Assembly: GCF_001747105.1 (NCBI RefSeq)
Contig: NZ_MDGQ01000005.1
Coordinates: forward strand, 1,116,001-1,180,000
Source of the DNA: Roseivirga misakiensis
GTDB lineage: Bacteria > Bacteroidota > Bacteroidia > Cytophagales > Cyclobacteriaceae
Length of the DNA: 64,000 bases
Direction: 5' to 3'
The translations under genes were made by a program, and so were the position numbers. Shown one piece after another: positions 28,300 through 35,583 of this stretch. The notes under the pieces are model-generated. The model did no database searches. It was not told the DNA's origin and saw only the letters and a list, made by a program, of their open reading frames with translations. Position 1 is the first letter of the stretch. Each line of letters begins with the position of its first letter.

Positions 28300-29313
28300 A
28301 TGTCTTTAAAAAGCCTTACTTACAGTGAATTAGCAAAGATTGTAAATCATCGAACTGGTGAAATAAAGCTTGGTGAACAGGTCCTTACACTAGATTCTAG
28401 TGACCTGAGTGAACTAGACGCCATAAAGGCCAAGGGAGTTAAATTTTGCCTGTTGGGGATACCAGAATCGATCGGCGTGATCGGGAATGGAGGTAAAACG
28501 GGAACAGAAAATGCATGGTGGACTTTTCTAAATGCCTTCCTAAATATTCAGAGCAATAGGTTTTTATCAGGGGAAGCTTTTGTAGTGTTAGGGGAGGTAG
28601 ATGTTAGAAAACTACAAGTCGATCTAGACCAAACCGACACCAATGAGGCAAGATTGCTGTGTGAAAGGGTAGATGAAATGGTGTATCCGATTATCACTGC
28701 GATTGTAAAATCAGGTTTGATTCCAATTGTAATTGGAGGAGGGCATAATAACGCTTACCCTCTTTTGAAAGGTGTTGCAATGGGCCTAAACCTGAACGAT
28801 GGAATGAACGCGATAAATTTGGACGCACATGCCGACTTTCGCAGCTTGGAAGGGCGGCATAGCGGCAACGGTTTTTCCTACGCAAAACAGCATGGGTTTC
28901 TTAACAACTATTCTGCTTTCGGGCTTCATCAGTCTTATAACAGTGAATCGCTTTTAAAAAGTATGGACGAGACTGGAGGCGTAGATTATACTTTCTTAGA
29001 GGATATAGAAGACTTCGAGGCATCATTGAATGAAACAATTGCCTCCTATAAGAATCAAGGGTCTTGGGGCGTAGAAGTGGATATGGATGCCATCAAAATG
29101 ATACCCAGTAGCGCGATTTCACCGTCTGGAGTGACCTTAGAACAGGCAAGGTTTTTTGTACGAAAGTGCGCAGAGAATTTAATGGTAAAATATCTCCATT
29201 TACCAGAAGCAGCTCCGACTAACTCATTAGAAGAACGAATGGTAGGGAAGGCGCTCAGTTATTTAGTGGCAGATTTTGCGAAAGCTTATCTTCAAAAGAA
29301 AAAGGTCAGCTAA
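28300..29313 (+). CDS. Arginase/formimidoylglutamase family hydrolase
   Basis: The 337-aa protein belongs to the ureohydrolase superfamily. Binuclear Mn ligands appear in GGGHNNAYP (about 146-154), NLDAHADFR (about 174-182) and VEVDMDAIK. The family form GGGHNN rather than GGDHS suggests a formimidoylglutamase-like or uncharacterised Bacteroidota branch; no histidine-utilisation genes are nearby. The last four codons and the stop lie inside a 26-bp repeat whose second copy is the ppiB terminator at 32664-32689. In the ancestral order this gene probably converged directly on ppiB. Confidence 0.85.
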   Translation: MSLKSLTYSELAKIVNHRTGEIKLGEQVLTLDSSDLSELDAIKAKGVKFCLLGIPESIGVIGNGGKTGTENAWWTFLNAFLNIQSNRFLSGEAFVVLGEVDVRKLQVDLDQTDTNEARLLCERVDEMVYPIITAIVKSGLIPIVIGGGHNNAYPLLKGVAMGLNLNDGMNAINLDAHADFRSLEGRHSGNGFSYAKQHGFLNNYSAFGLHQSYNSESLLKSMDETGGVDYTFLEDIEDFEASLNETIASYKNQGSWGVEVDMDAIKMIPSSAISPSGVTLEQARFFVRKCAENLMVKYLHLPEAAPTNSLEERMVGKALSYLVADFAKAYLQKKKVS

Positions 29314-29324
29314 ATGATAGCCGA
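29299..29324 (+). repeat. Left copy of a 26-bp perfect direct repeat bounding the cassette
   Basis: Positions 29299-29324 are identical to 32664-32689 (five A residues, then a 21-base core beginning GGTCAGCTAAATG). It covers the last arginase-family codons and stop. With one mismatch (29325) the match continues three more bases. Confidence 0.9.
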
Positions 29325-29617
29325 ACTTAAATACTTACTCCTTTTAGACAAATCTTTGCTAAAGTGGATTCTTCCTATTCAAAAGTATTTATGGTGATAA
29401 TCATTTACTGAGTTTAGTTAGTCGTGATATTTTATTCTTCGTTTAAATTAAATAAAACGTTATTTATAACATTAATAGTAAATCTATTAAAAATATATAT
29501 TTAATAAATCACTATAAATAATTGATAAGTACAAATAAAATACTATCTTGTAAGAGTATGTTAAAGGGATGCTCCGAAAACCTTGTAATAGAGTAGGTAA
29601 AATTTAAATTTATTTAA
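29325..29617. other. AT-rich gene-free leader of the accessory cassette
   Basis: About 300 bases hold no convincing gene. They are very AT-rich; 29461-29520 has only about five G/C bases. No exact TAnnTTTG box precedes the peptide gene. The promoter of the peptide operon must lie here but I cannot place it. Confidence 0.6.
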
Positions 29618-29815
29618 ATGAAAAAGTTTAAAGTAACATTTATTGGATTGACAATATTGTTTAGTATGTCGATTGCCACCAGTCTTAAATCAGAATGTAC
29701 CCCTATAGAACCAGGGAGCTATGACTACGACGGTTGGTGTACTAATGTACCTGATGGTCGAGAGTGTACAGCTTGGGGACCAGGGGGGGTGCCAGTGCCA
29801 AATTGTAATTTTTAA
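29618..29815 (+). CDS. Small exported four-cysteine peptide
   Basis: The 65-aa product begins with a signal-peptide-like sequence (MKKFKVTFIGLTILFSMSIA) without a lipobox, so it should be cleaved by signal peptidase I near residues 21-25. The mature part of about 40 residues has four cysteines (27, 41, 50, 63), several Gly/Pro and aromatic residues, and ends PNCNF. Two disulfides are possible. Its size and position before propeller lipoproteins recall the NVEALA-type peptides of Bacteroides, but no such motif is present and no family is recognised. It is followed by a strong stem-loop and then the lipoprotein genes. Confidence 0.7.
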   Translation: MKKFKVTFIGLTILFSMSIATSLKSECTPIEPGSYDYDGWCTNVPDGRECTAWGPGGVPVPNCNF

Positions 29816-29823
29816 CTAGAGTA

Positions 29824-29849
29824 AACGAGTCATAGAATTATGGCTCGTT
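29824..29849 (+). promoter_or_regulatory. 11-bp stem-loop between peptide gene and lipoprotein genes
   Basis: Arms 29824-29834 and 29839-29849 pair over 11 bp (one G-U) around a GAAT loop. No T-run follows, so it is not a standard terminator. It sits 8 bases past the peptide stop and 13 bases before the next ATG; it could be an attenuator or an mRNA-stabilising 3' end that sets different peptide and lipoprotein levels. Confidence 0.55.
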
Positions 29850-29862
29850 AAACCTTATATTC

Positions 29863-31032
29863 ATGAAGACGAAGTTTAAAATGTTTGTTTTCTTTTTTGC
29901 TTGTTTCCTTTTGCCAGCATGTAAAAAATCAGAAAATGGTATAACCAATGTTAAGAATATAGGCATAACCCTCAGGGTTGTTGGAGAGTCAAAGTTTTTA
30001 ATAGACTCGTTGACACTCTTTAGTAGCCGCTACATAAACTACGGTGAATTCGAGGGGCAAGAAACACTCGCTATTCTCAATTCTGATGCAAATAGGTTAC
30101 AGGTTTACAGTGAGGCAACGGGAGAATTGATTTGGGCCTTGGATTACTATACATCCGGTGAGAATAGTATTGGAATTAAAGGTGCTTATGGCTTTTATAT
30201 CGAAAATAAAGAAAGTATTTATCTTTTTGATGGATGGAAAGGTGTTTTATCTAGGGTAAATAGTCAAGGTGTTATACTAAACAGGTATGATTTTGCACCA
30301 AATGGCGTTAATACAGGTTATGCATTCCCAGTCGTGTCTACTTTAAGTCCTATTCATTACTCTAGTAATCACTTCACTTTGTATGGTATTATTCCAGGGA
30401 TTTGGCGAAAAATGAGATTACAAAATGAAGTGATGCTATCCTATGATATTGAAAATGACACGTTGAGATATTCGCTTCAAAGGCCCAAATTAAATACGGA
30501 ATTTAATTGGGGTGATGGACTAATGAATTTTGTTTACTATGACTTTATCGATTCTTTAGATCAGTTTATAGTAAGTTTTGCTAATTCTGAAAATTTAATG
30601 CTGATAGATAATAATGGTATTGTTCAAAAAGAACTACAAACAGAGAGTATATTTTTTGATTCTGTAGAACCTTTAATGTCAGATTATAATAGAATCCCTG
30701 ACCCCGAATTGACAGAGAAGTATTTTTTTAGTGAACCAAGATATTGGGGAGTGATACATGATCCATATAGAGGTGTTACTTATCGTGTGACTCAATATCC
30801 ATTCGACAAAGCACTTTTTAAAGATGGCATGAGAAAGATGAAAAGCTCTATTATTATTCTTGATAGAAATTTTCAAAAAATTGGTGAGCAGGATATTGAC
30901 CCTGATGAATATGATCTTAAGATGATGTATGTAAACAAAGATGGTTTAAACATCGCGTCTAAAAAGAAATTTAAAGTAAATGAAGAGGTATTAACTTTTG
31001 ACATATTTGATTTTTATGATAAGGTTAGGTAA
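29863..31032 (+). CDS. DUF4221-like beta-propeller lipoprotein
   Basis: The 389-aa protein has a lipobox (FLLPAC, Cys 20) and a mature part of repeated beta-strand blocks such as LAILNSDANRLQVYSEATGE and SIYLFDGWKGVLSRVNSQG, a propeller-like pattern. A conserved-looking C-terminal part (EPRYWGVIHDPYRGVTYRV) matches my memory of the DUF4221 family of Bacteroidota, which I state with moderate confidence. It would be anchored in the envelope facing the periplasm or the cell surface. The next gene begins 17 bp before its stop, so the two are translationally coupled. AT-rich codon use distinguishes it from neighbours. Confidence 0.72.
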   Translation: MKTKFKMFVFFFACFLLPACKKSENGITNVKNIGITLRVVGESKFLIDSLTLFSSRYINYGEFEGQETLAILNSDANRLQVYSEATGELIWALDYYTSGENSIGIKGAYGFYIENKESIYLFDGWKGVLSRVNSQGVILNRYDFAPNGVNTGYAFPVVSTLSPIHYSSNHFTLYGIIPGIWRKMRLQNEVMLSYDIENDTLRYSLQRPKLNTEFNWGDGLMNFVYYDFIDSLDQFIVSFANSENLMLIDNNGIVQKELQTESIFFDSVEPLMSDYNRIPDPELTEKYFFSEPRYWGVIHDPYRGVTYRVTQYPFDKALFKDGMRKMKSSIIILDRNFQKIGEQDIDPDEYDLKMMYVNKDGLNIASKKKFKVNEEVLTFDIFDFYDKVR

Positions 31033-31486
31033 TCATCTAGTTATTGTTTTAGTATTGTTTTTATTATGTGGTTGCAGTAATAGGAAAAAGGCTCAATTTG
31101 AGAAAGTCCTTTCTGAATCAGGTCTGATTGACAACAGAATTCTTGAAGACGATCTTATCTATATTATAATTCCAGGGCAAGGATGTCCTAGTTGTTTAAA
31201 AATGGCTCAAGAGTTTTTAAAGGCCTCTAACTTTAAGCAAAGTGAATTTCACTTTATACTGACGTTCTATGAATCACGTAAGAGGCTTAAGCTTATTTAT
31301 GGTGATTCAGTTCTATTTAGGAAAAATGTATATCTTGACGAAAATAGTCTCTTTCACAATGGTGGTTTTTATTCAATGTACCCTACCGTGATCAAGTATG
31401 GTCCTTCTGGTTTTAAACTCAAAAATATGGACCCAAATAGCTACGACATTTGGCGTTCATTAGAATTAGGAAGTTATGACTTTTAG
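31016..31486 (+). CDS. Thioredoxin-fold lipoprotein with CPSC motif
   Basis: The frame opens at 30998, but the ATG at 31016 gives a compact lipoprotein signal (VLVLFLLCGC, Cys 20) and 156 aa. A redox-type motif GQGCPSC (C57-C60) follows a hydrophobic strand (DLIYIIIPG), and a later YPTVIKYGPSG resembles the cis-proline loop of thioredoxins. The helix CLKMAQEFLKAS after the motif fits the fold. It may oxidise, reduce or isomerise cysteines in the envelope; the four-cysteine peptide of the same operon is an obvious candidate substrate (inference). It overlaps the genes on both sides. Confidence 0.72.
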   Translation: MIRLGNHLVIVLVLFLLCGCSNRKKAQFEKVLSESGLIDNRILEDDLIYIIIPGQGCPSCLKMAQEFLKASNFKQSEFHFILTFYESRKRLKLIYGDSVLFRKNVYLDENSLFHNGGFYSMYPTVIKYGPSGFKLKNMDPNSYDIWRSLELGSYDF

Positions 31487-32651
31487 TCAGGTGTCACCAT
31501 TCTTAATCTTATTGCCACTGTTATTTTCGGCATGTTCAGGGCCTAATGAAGTCGAGAATTCAGTTCCATCCTCTGACGAACTACCGCAATACGACATAGA
31601 CTTTAACCAAAAGCATGTTCCTCTGGTTGAATTCATGGAAGACGTGGAATTTATTTTCTTAGAGGAGACCCCAGAGTCCTTATTTGGTGGGATAAAAGAA
31701 GTTATTGTATCTGATGGCTCGATCTATTTACTAGATAGTAAGCTTATCAAATTGATGAAATTTCGTTCTGATGGTAGTTTTGTCGAAATGCTTTCAAACA
31801 GAGGCAATGGCCCCTCACAGTATCAACAAATTATTGATTTAGTCTTGAAGGAGGACACACTCATTGGTATTGATTCACGAAGACAAAGGGTGTTAAAATG
31901 GGATAGTAATTTAGGTTTTGTCGATTCGAAAAGTTTGGGTTATAGACTAAATGACTTTGTTGAATGGAATAAGGGATTCCTGATAGATATCAATTATGAT
32001 TTTCTAGACATCTCTAATTTTAATATGAACAATATCCTTTTCTTAAATAATGATTTTGAAATTGAGAAAGCCGCTGTTCCTTTTCAGAATATAATGTGGG
32101 CACCAGGAGGACATCAGCTTTTCAACAAGTTTGGAGGCAAAGTTTTCTACAGGTCTAGTTTAAGTGATACTGTTTTTCAAATAGATTCAGTTACCGAGGA
32201 AATAGAACCAGCTTATCGCTTCAGTTTAGGCGAATTTTGGTTATATGGTACTGAAATTAAGACCAACGAGGAGTATATGGTGCACTACGAAACTGGCTTT
32301 CAAAATATAGAAATGTTGAAATATTTAGGTTGGTTCGAGGATGAAACTTTTATTCTTGGCCAGACATATAAAGTTCCGGATTACACTTGGTATGGCTTCT
32401 TGATCGATAAGCAAAACGAAAATCAAATTCACTACGTTGATTGGCTTCTGGGAGAAGGATATGGTAGTGCTTTTATTCCGCTGCTACTACAGGATGGTCG
32501 ATTATATGGTGCGCTAGATAGAGATAAGTTTGATTTTCTTTTAGATCAAATTACAGATGAGAGCCGATCAATACTCAGAAATCCTGATTTTAAGACGGTT
32601 GACGGAGAAAACCCTGTTTTGATATCATTCAAGGTGAGATTCCCTAATTGA
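31476..32651 (+). CDS. 6-bladed beta-propeller lipoprotein (BF3164/TolB-like)
   Basis: This 391-aa protein has a lipobox (LLPLLFSAC, Cys 20). The mature part is of the 6-bladed propeller type common in Bacteroidota, with FIFLEETPESLFGGIKEVIV, ISDGSIYLLDSKLIKLMKF-like blades (here VSDGSIYLLDSK), RQRVLKWDSN and GRLYGALDRDKF. The family is described as BF3164-like lipoproteins of unknown function, often next to small exported peptides. Its start overlaps the thioredoxin-fold gene by 11 bp, so it is coupled to it. It is the last gene of the cassette, ending just before the right direct repeat. Confidence 0.78.
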   Translation: MTFSQVSPFLILLPLLFSACSGPNEVENSVPSSDELPQYDIDFNQKHVPLVEFMEDVEFIFLEETPESLFGGIKEVIVSDGSIYLLDSKLIKLMKFRSDGSFVEMLSNRGNGPSQYQQIIDLVLKEDTLIGIDSRRQRVLKWDSNLGFVDSKSLGYRLNDFVEWNKGFLIDINYDFLDISNFNMNNILFLNNDFEIEKAAVPFQNIMWAPGGHQLFNKFGGKVFYRSSLSDTVFQIDSVTEEIEPAYRFSLGEFWLYGTEIKTNEEYMVHYETGFQNIEMLKYLGWFEDETFILGQTYKVPDYTWYGFLIDKQNENQIHYVDWLLGEGYGSAFIPLLLQDGRLYGALDRDKFDFLLDQITDESRSILRNPDFKTVDGENPVLISFKVRFPN

Positions 32652-32661
32652 TCTATCCAAT

Positions 32662-32694
32662 AAAAAAAGGTCAGCTAAATGATAGCCGACCTTT
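32662..32694 (-). terminator. ppiB terminator, possibly bidirectional
   Basis: A stem (AGGTC-A-GCTA / TAGC-C-GACCT plus flanking A-T pairs, arms 32666-32677 and 32683-32694, one internal mismatch) is followed on the minus strand by seven T residues and on the plus strand by TTTCATTTT. It ends ppiB and probably the propeller operon too. Confidence 0.8.
32664..32689 (+). repeat. Right copy of the 26-bp perfect direct repeat
   Basis: This copy is identical to 29299-29324 and makes up most of the ppiB terminator hairpin. The distance between copies is 3365 bp, enclosing the peptide-lipoprotein cassette. Confidence 0.9.
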
Positions 32695-32716
32695 CATTTT
32701 CTTACGTGGAATAAGC

Positions 32717-33148
32717 TTAGTCGTTGATCACGATTTTTTCGATTTTATCACCTTGTCGGATATCATCGATTACATCAACTCCATCAACCACTTTACCGAA
32801 GCAAGTGTGGTTTCTGTCTAAATGAGCAGTGTTAGTTCGACTATGGCAGATGAAGAATTGAGAACCACCAGTATTTCTTCCAGCATGTGCCATAGAAAGT
32901 ACACCTCTGTCATGATATTGGTTTTCGCCATCAAGTTCGCAATCAATTGCGTAACCAGGTCCACCTGTACCGATGCCATCAGGGCAGCCCCCTTGGATAA
33001 CAAAATCAGGAAGAACTCGGTGGAAATTCAAGCCATCATAAAAACCTTTTTTAGAAAGGTCTACAAAGTTTTTAACAGTGTTAGGAGCATCTTTTTCATA
33101 AAACTCCACTTTCATTACGCCTTTTTCAGTATGGATTTCTGCTGTCAT
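32717..33148 (-). CDS. ppiB: Cyclophilin-type peptidyl-prolyl isomerase
   Basis: The 143-aa protein is a minimal cyclophilin without signal peptide, so it acts in the cytoplasm. Core motifs are FHRVLPDFVIQGG (active-site Arg and Phe), GPGYAIDCE, MAHAGRNTGGSQFFICH (Gln/Phe of the active site) and LDRNHTCFGKVVDG. Length fits the short PpiB class. It has a TAnnTTTG box 23 bp upstream and a terminator that doubles as one end of the cassette repeat. Confidence 0.94.
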   Translation of the reverse strand: MTAEIHTEKGVMKVEFYEKDAPNTVKNFVDLSKKGFYDGLNFHRVLPDFVIQGGCPDGIGTGGPGYAIDCELDGENQYHDRGVLSMAHAGRNTGGSQFFICHSRTNTAHLDRNHTCFGKVVDGVDVIDDIRQGDKIEKIVIND

Positions 33149-33170
33149 TATATTTTTCTGTTATTTGACG

Positions 33171-33178
33171 CAAAAGTA
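33171..33178 (-). promoter_or_regulatory. Bacteroidota-type -7 box upstream of ppiB
   Basis: The minus strand reads TACTTTTG, an exact TAnnTTTG box, 23 bp before the ppiB ATG. No good -33 element is seen. Confidence 0.42.
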
Positions 33179-33192
33179 AACTTTTCCTCCAG

Positions 33193-33642
33193 ATGTTCAG
33201 ACTTTCTAAGCGACAGAAGATTAAACTCATGAATTTTTATCCTCCTTACATAGGTGCTGGCGTAAGGGTGAGAAGCATAAGCGAAGACTTTTTGCGTGCA
33301 GAAATTGAAATGAAACTCCGGTGGTGGAATAAAAACCTAGTGGGTACGCATTTCGGTGGATCGTTAATGTCCATGTCCGATCCATTTTATATGCTTTTAC
33401 TGTTTGAAAAATTAGGAAGAGATTACATTGTTTGGGATAAAGCGAGCACTATCAAGTTTAAAAAACCAGGTAAGGGAAAAGTGACTTGCGTTTTTGAAAT
33501 CACGGAAGAGTTTGTAGCCCAAGTAAAGGCAGAAGTTGATGCTCTCGGGAAAAAAGACTACGTATTGCCTTTAGTCATCCGAAATGAGGCCAATGAGGTA
33601 GTCTGTGAGTTAGAAAAAACGATCTACGTTCGTAGAAAGTGA
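33193..33642 (+). CDS. DUF4442 hotdog-fold protein
   Basis: The 149-aa protein has the pattern of the DUF4442 (YiiD/PaaI-like) hotdog family: MKLRWWNKNLVGTHFGGSLM with the HFGG active-site-like turn, then SDPFYMLLLFEKLG and VWDKASTIKFKKPGKG. It is a likely acyl-CoA thioesterase of unknown substrate. The ATG at 33193 is used; a second ATG at 33229 is possible. Its stop codon directly abuts the stop of the convergent MaoC gene. Confidence 0.82.
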   Translation: MFRLSKRQKIKLMNFYPPYIGAGVRVRSISEDFLRAEIEMKLRWWNKNLVGTHFGGSLMSMSDPFYMLLLFEKLGRDYIVWDKASTIKFKKPGKGKVTCVFEITEEFVAQVKAEVDALGKKDYVLPLVIRNEANEVVCELEKTIYVRRK

Positions 33643-34110
33643 TTACTTGTTAAAGTGATATAAAAAGATAAACTCTCCTGTAAAAGCAGGTTTAGGATTA
33701 TCCTTGATTTCCAGCTTTACATTTAATTGGCATTTAGTAATACCCCTTAAATCTGCCAAAGAACTAAGTTTTACTCTCAATCTTACTTCTTGATCAACTT
33801 TAACTGGTTGATTGAATTTGAGTTTTTCAATCCCGTAATTGATCATCATTTTAATGTTTTTGATCTCAGCTATCTGTTCCCATAAATAGGGAAGTAGCGA
33901 TAGGGTTAGGTAGCCGTGGGCAATTGTACTGCCGAAACCACCCTCTTTGGCTGCCCTTTCTGAATCAATATGAATCCATTGATGATCAATGGTAGCATCT
34001 GCGAACGCTCCGATGCGGTCTTGGTCAATTTTTAAGAATTCAGAAACCCCAAGCTCTTGCCCGATGTACTGCTCAAATTCAGCGTGACTATGGATAATTA
34101 CTTTTGTCAT
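33643..34110 (-). CDS. MaoC family dehydratase (R-hydratase type)
   Basis: This 155-aa protein has the MaoC hydratase-2 motif: IGAFADATIDHQWIHIDSERA (catalytic Asp and His at about residues 37-42) followed by FGSTIAHGYLTLSLLPYLW. It should hydrate a trans-2-enoyl-CoA to the (R)-3-hydroxyacyl-CoA in the cytoplasm. Length fits the single-hotdog subgroup. It converges with the DUF4442 gene and lies 57 bp beyond the DNA polymerase IV start on the same strand side; no operon is evident. Confidence 0.9.
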   Translation of the reverse strand: MTKVIIHSHAEFEQYIGQELGVSEFLKIDQDRIGAFADATIDHQWIHIDSERAAKEGGFGSTIAHGYLTLSLLPYLWEQIAEIKNIKMMINYGIEKLKFNQPVKVDQEVRLRVKLSSLADLRGITKCQLNVKLEIKDNPKPAFTGEFIFLYHFNK

Positions 34111-34167
34111 TCTAAGTTCAATTACTGGTTAACCGTCTTGTAAGATAATTTTAAAAACAGGGAATGG

Positions 34168-35256
34168 CTAAAAATTCAAGGTCAATTGGTGACCTTTTTT
34201 TACTACACCTATTTCCTTATCACCAAAATTAGAACATGTAATCCCTAATAACCTAACACCTGACGGAAATTGATCCCAATCTATTTGCTCTAATAATCCA
34301 AATGAAATTTCTATCAACCGATCAAAACTATCAATTTCCTTTGTAACCGATTGACTTCTTGTGATTTGTCTGAAATCTTTGAATTTCACTTTAAGGGTAA
34401 GAGTTTTGCCGAATTTTTCAGCTTTTTTCAATCGATTCATCACCGTTCGTGCAATCGGCTCCAAAGCGAGCTTCATATCGACCAATTCTATCAAGTCGTA
34501 ATCGAAAGTGTTCTCTGCCCCGAGCGATTTTCTAATCCGGTTGGGGTTTACAGGTCGCTCATCGTTTCCCCGAACTATTTCATAATAGAAACTACCCGAT
34601 TTACCGAAGTGTGCTGTAAGCGCTTCTTTAGACCATGCTTTCAATTCCAGACCCGTTTTGATGCCAAGGGCCTTCATTTTTTCCGCTGTGACTTTGCCAA
34701 CCCCAAAGAATTTTTCAATTGGCAGTTGCTCTAAAAACACTGTTGTCTTCTCAGGTCCAACCAAAGTAATGCCATCAGGTTTATTGTAATCGCTGGCGAT
34801 TTTTGCAATGAATTTGTTCGTAGAAATTCCTGCAGAAGCTGTCAGTCCAGTTTTTTCCTTAATGTCGTTCCTGATCGCCTTGGCAATCATGGTGGCCGAT
34901 TGCATGCCTTTTTTGTTTTGCGTTACATCTAAATAAGCCTCGTCCAATGAAAGCGGTTCTATCAAATCAGTATACTGCTGAAAAACCTCATGGATTTGAT
35001 TAGAGACTTCTTTATAACGTTCAAACCTAGGTTTGACGAATATGATGTTCGGGCACTTATGATAAGCAAGCGTGGAGGGCATAGCCGATCTCACACCAAA
35101 TTTCCGAGCCTCGTAGCTGGCCGCTGCCACAACACCTCTCTCTTTACTACCACCCACCGCCACGGGTTTTCCTTTTAGCTCAGGATCATCACGCTGTTCT
35201 ACGGAGGCATAGAACGCATCCATATCGATATGAATTATTTTGCGCTGAACTGTCAA
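34168..35256 (-). CDS. dinB: DNA polymerase IV (Y-family, translesion)
   Basis: The 362-aa polymerase has HIDMDAFYASVEQRDDP (metal Asp) at residues 9-25, the catalytic SLDEAYLDVT at about 103-112, GVGKVTAEKM in the thumb HhH region, and a little-finger domain. The C-terminus ends HQLTLNF, a plausible beta-clamp-binding peptide. It copies damaged DNA with low fidelity. An exact TAnnTTTG box lies about 20 bp upstream. No LexA-type site was recognised. Confidence 0.95.
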   Translation of the reverse strand: MTVQRKIIHIDMDAFYASVEQRDDPELKGKPVAVGGSKERGVVAAASYEARKFGVRSAMPSTLAYHKCPNIIFVKPRFERYKEVSNQIHEVFQQYTDLIEPLSLDEAYLDVTQNKKGMQSATMIAKAIRNDIKEKTGLTASAGISTNKFIAKIASDYNKPDGITLVGPEKTTVFLEQLPIEKFFGVGKVTAEKMKALGIKTGLELKAWSKEALTAHFGKSGSFYYEIVRGNDERPVNPNRIRKSLGAENTFDYDLIELVDMKLALEPIARTVMNRLKKAEKFGKTLTLKVKFKDFRQITRSQSVTKEIDSFDRLIEISFGLLEQIDWDQFPSGVRLLGITCSNFGDKEIGVVKKGHQLTLNF

Positions 35257-35276
35257 AGAGTTTCGATTTTCAATAT

Positions 35277-35284
35277 CAAATTTA
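35277..35284 (-). promoter_or_regulatory. Bacteroidota-type -7 box upstream of dinB
   Basis: The minus strand reads TAAATTTG, an exact TAnnTTTG box, 21 bp before the dinB ATG. No -33 TTG is found at the expected distance. Confidence 0.4.
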
Positions 35285-35368
35285 GCGCAGAAATATTGAA
35301 ATTAGTGTCCTAAACTTAATGAGCATTCATTGGTTTAGTCTTTAGATAGACAAGAGTTCTGCATAATT

Positions 35369-35548
35369 ATGGATAAGAAAAAGAAGATTTTTGTTGTGGT
35401 AGCCATCCTCTTTATTGTCGCTACCATCATTGTTGGTTATGATATTTCAAGGAAAACATCTTTTCCAGGGTCAAAGAAGTATTTGAAAGAGTCTATTGCG
35501 CCGTCCGAGAATGTTGAAAAAGACTCGGTTGAAGTGAAAACAAAGTAG
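35369..35548 (+). CDS. Small single-pass membrane protein (59 aa)
   Basis: An ATG at 35369 opens a 59-codon frame ending TAG at 35548. The product has a basic N-terminus (MDKKKKIF), one membrane segment (VVVAILFIVATIIVGY) and a charged soluble tail (SENVEKDSVEVKTK). The composition is typical of real small membrane proteins. It lies 35 bp before the DUF2452 gene on the same strand, so the two may form an operon. No family is recognised. Confidence 0.6.
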   Translation: MDKKKKIFVVVAILFIVATIIVGYDISRKTSFPGSKKYLKESIAPSENVEKDSVEVKTK

Positions 35549-35583
35549 TGTAATATTTACTTAATAGAAGCAAAGAACGAATT

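Noticed and set aside
29314-29397. A 27-codon frame starting directly after the arginase-family stop
   Set aside because: It starts within the direct repeat, has no ribosome-binding site or recognisable signal, and its length is easily reached by chance in AT-rich DNA.
29299-32694. Insertion sequence or integron at the accessory cassette
   Set aside because: No transposase, integrase, terminal inverted repeat or attC-like structure was found; only the long direct repeat is present.
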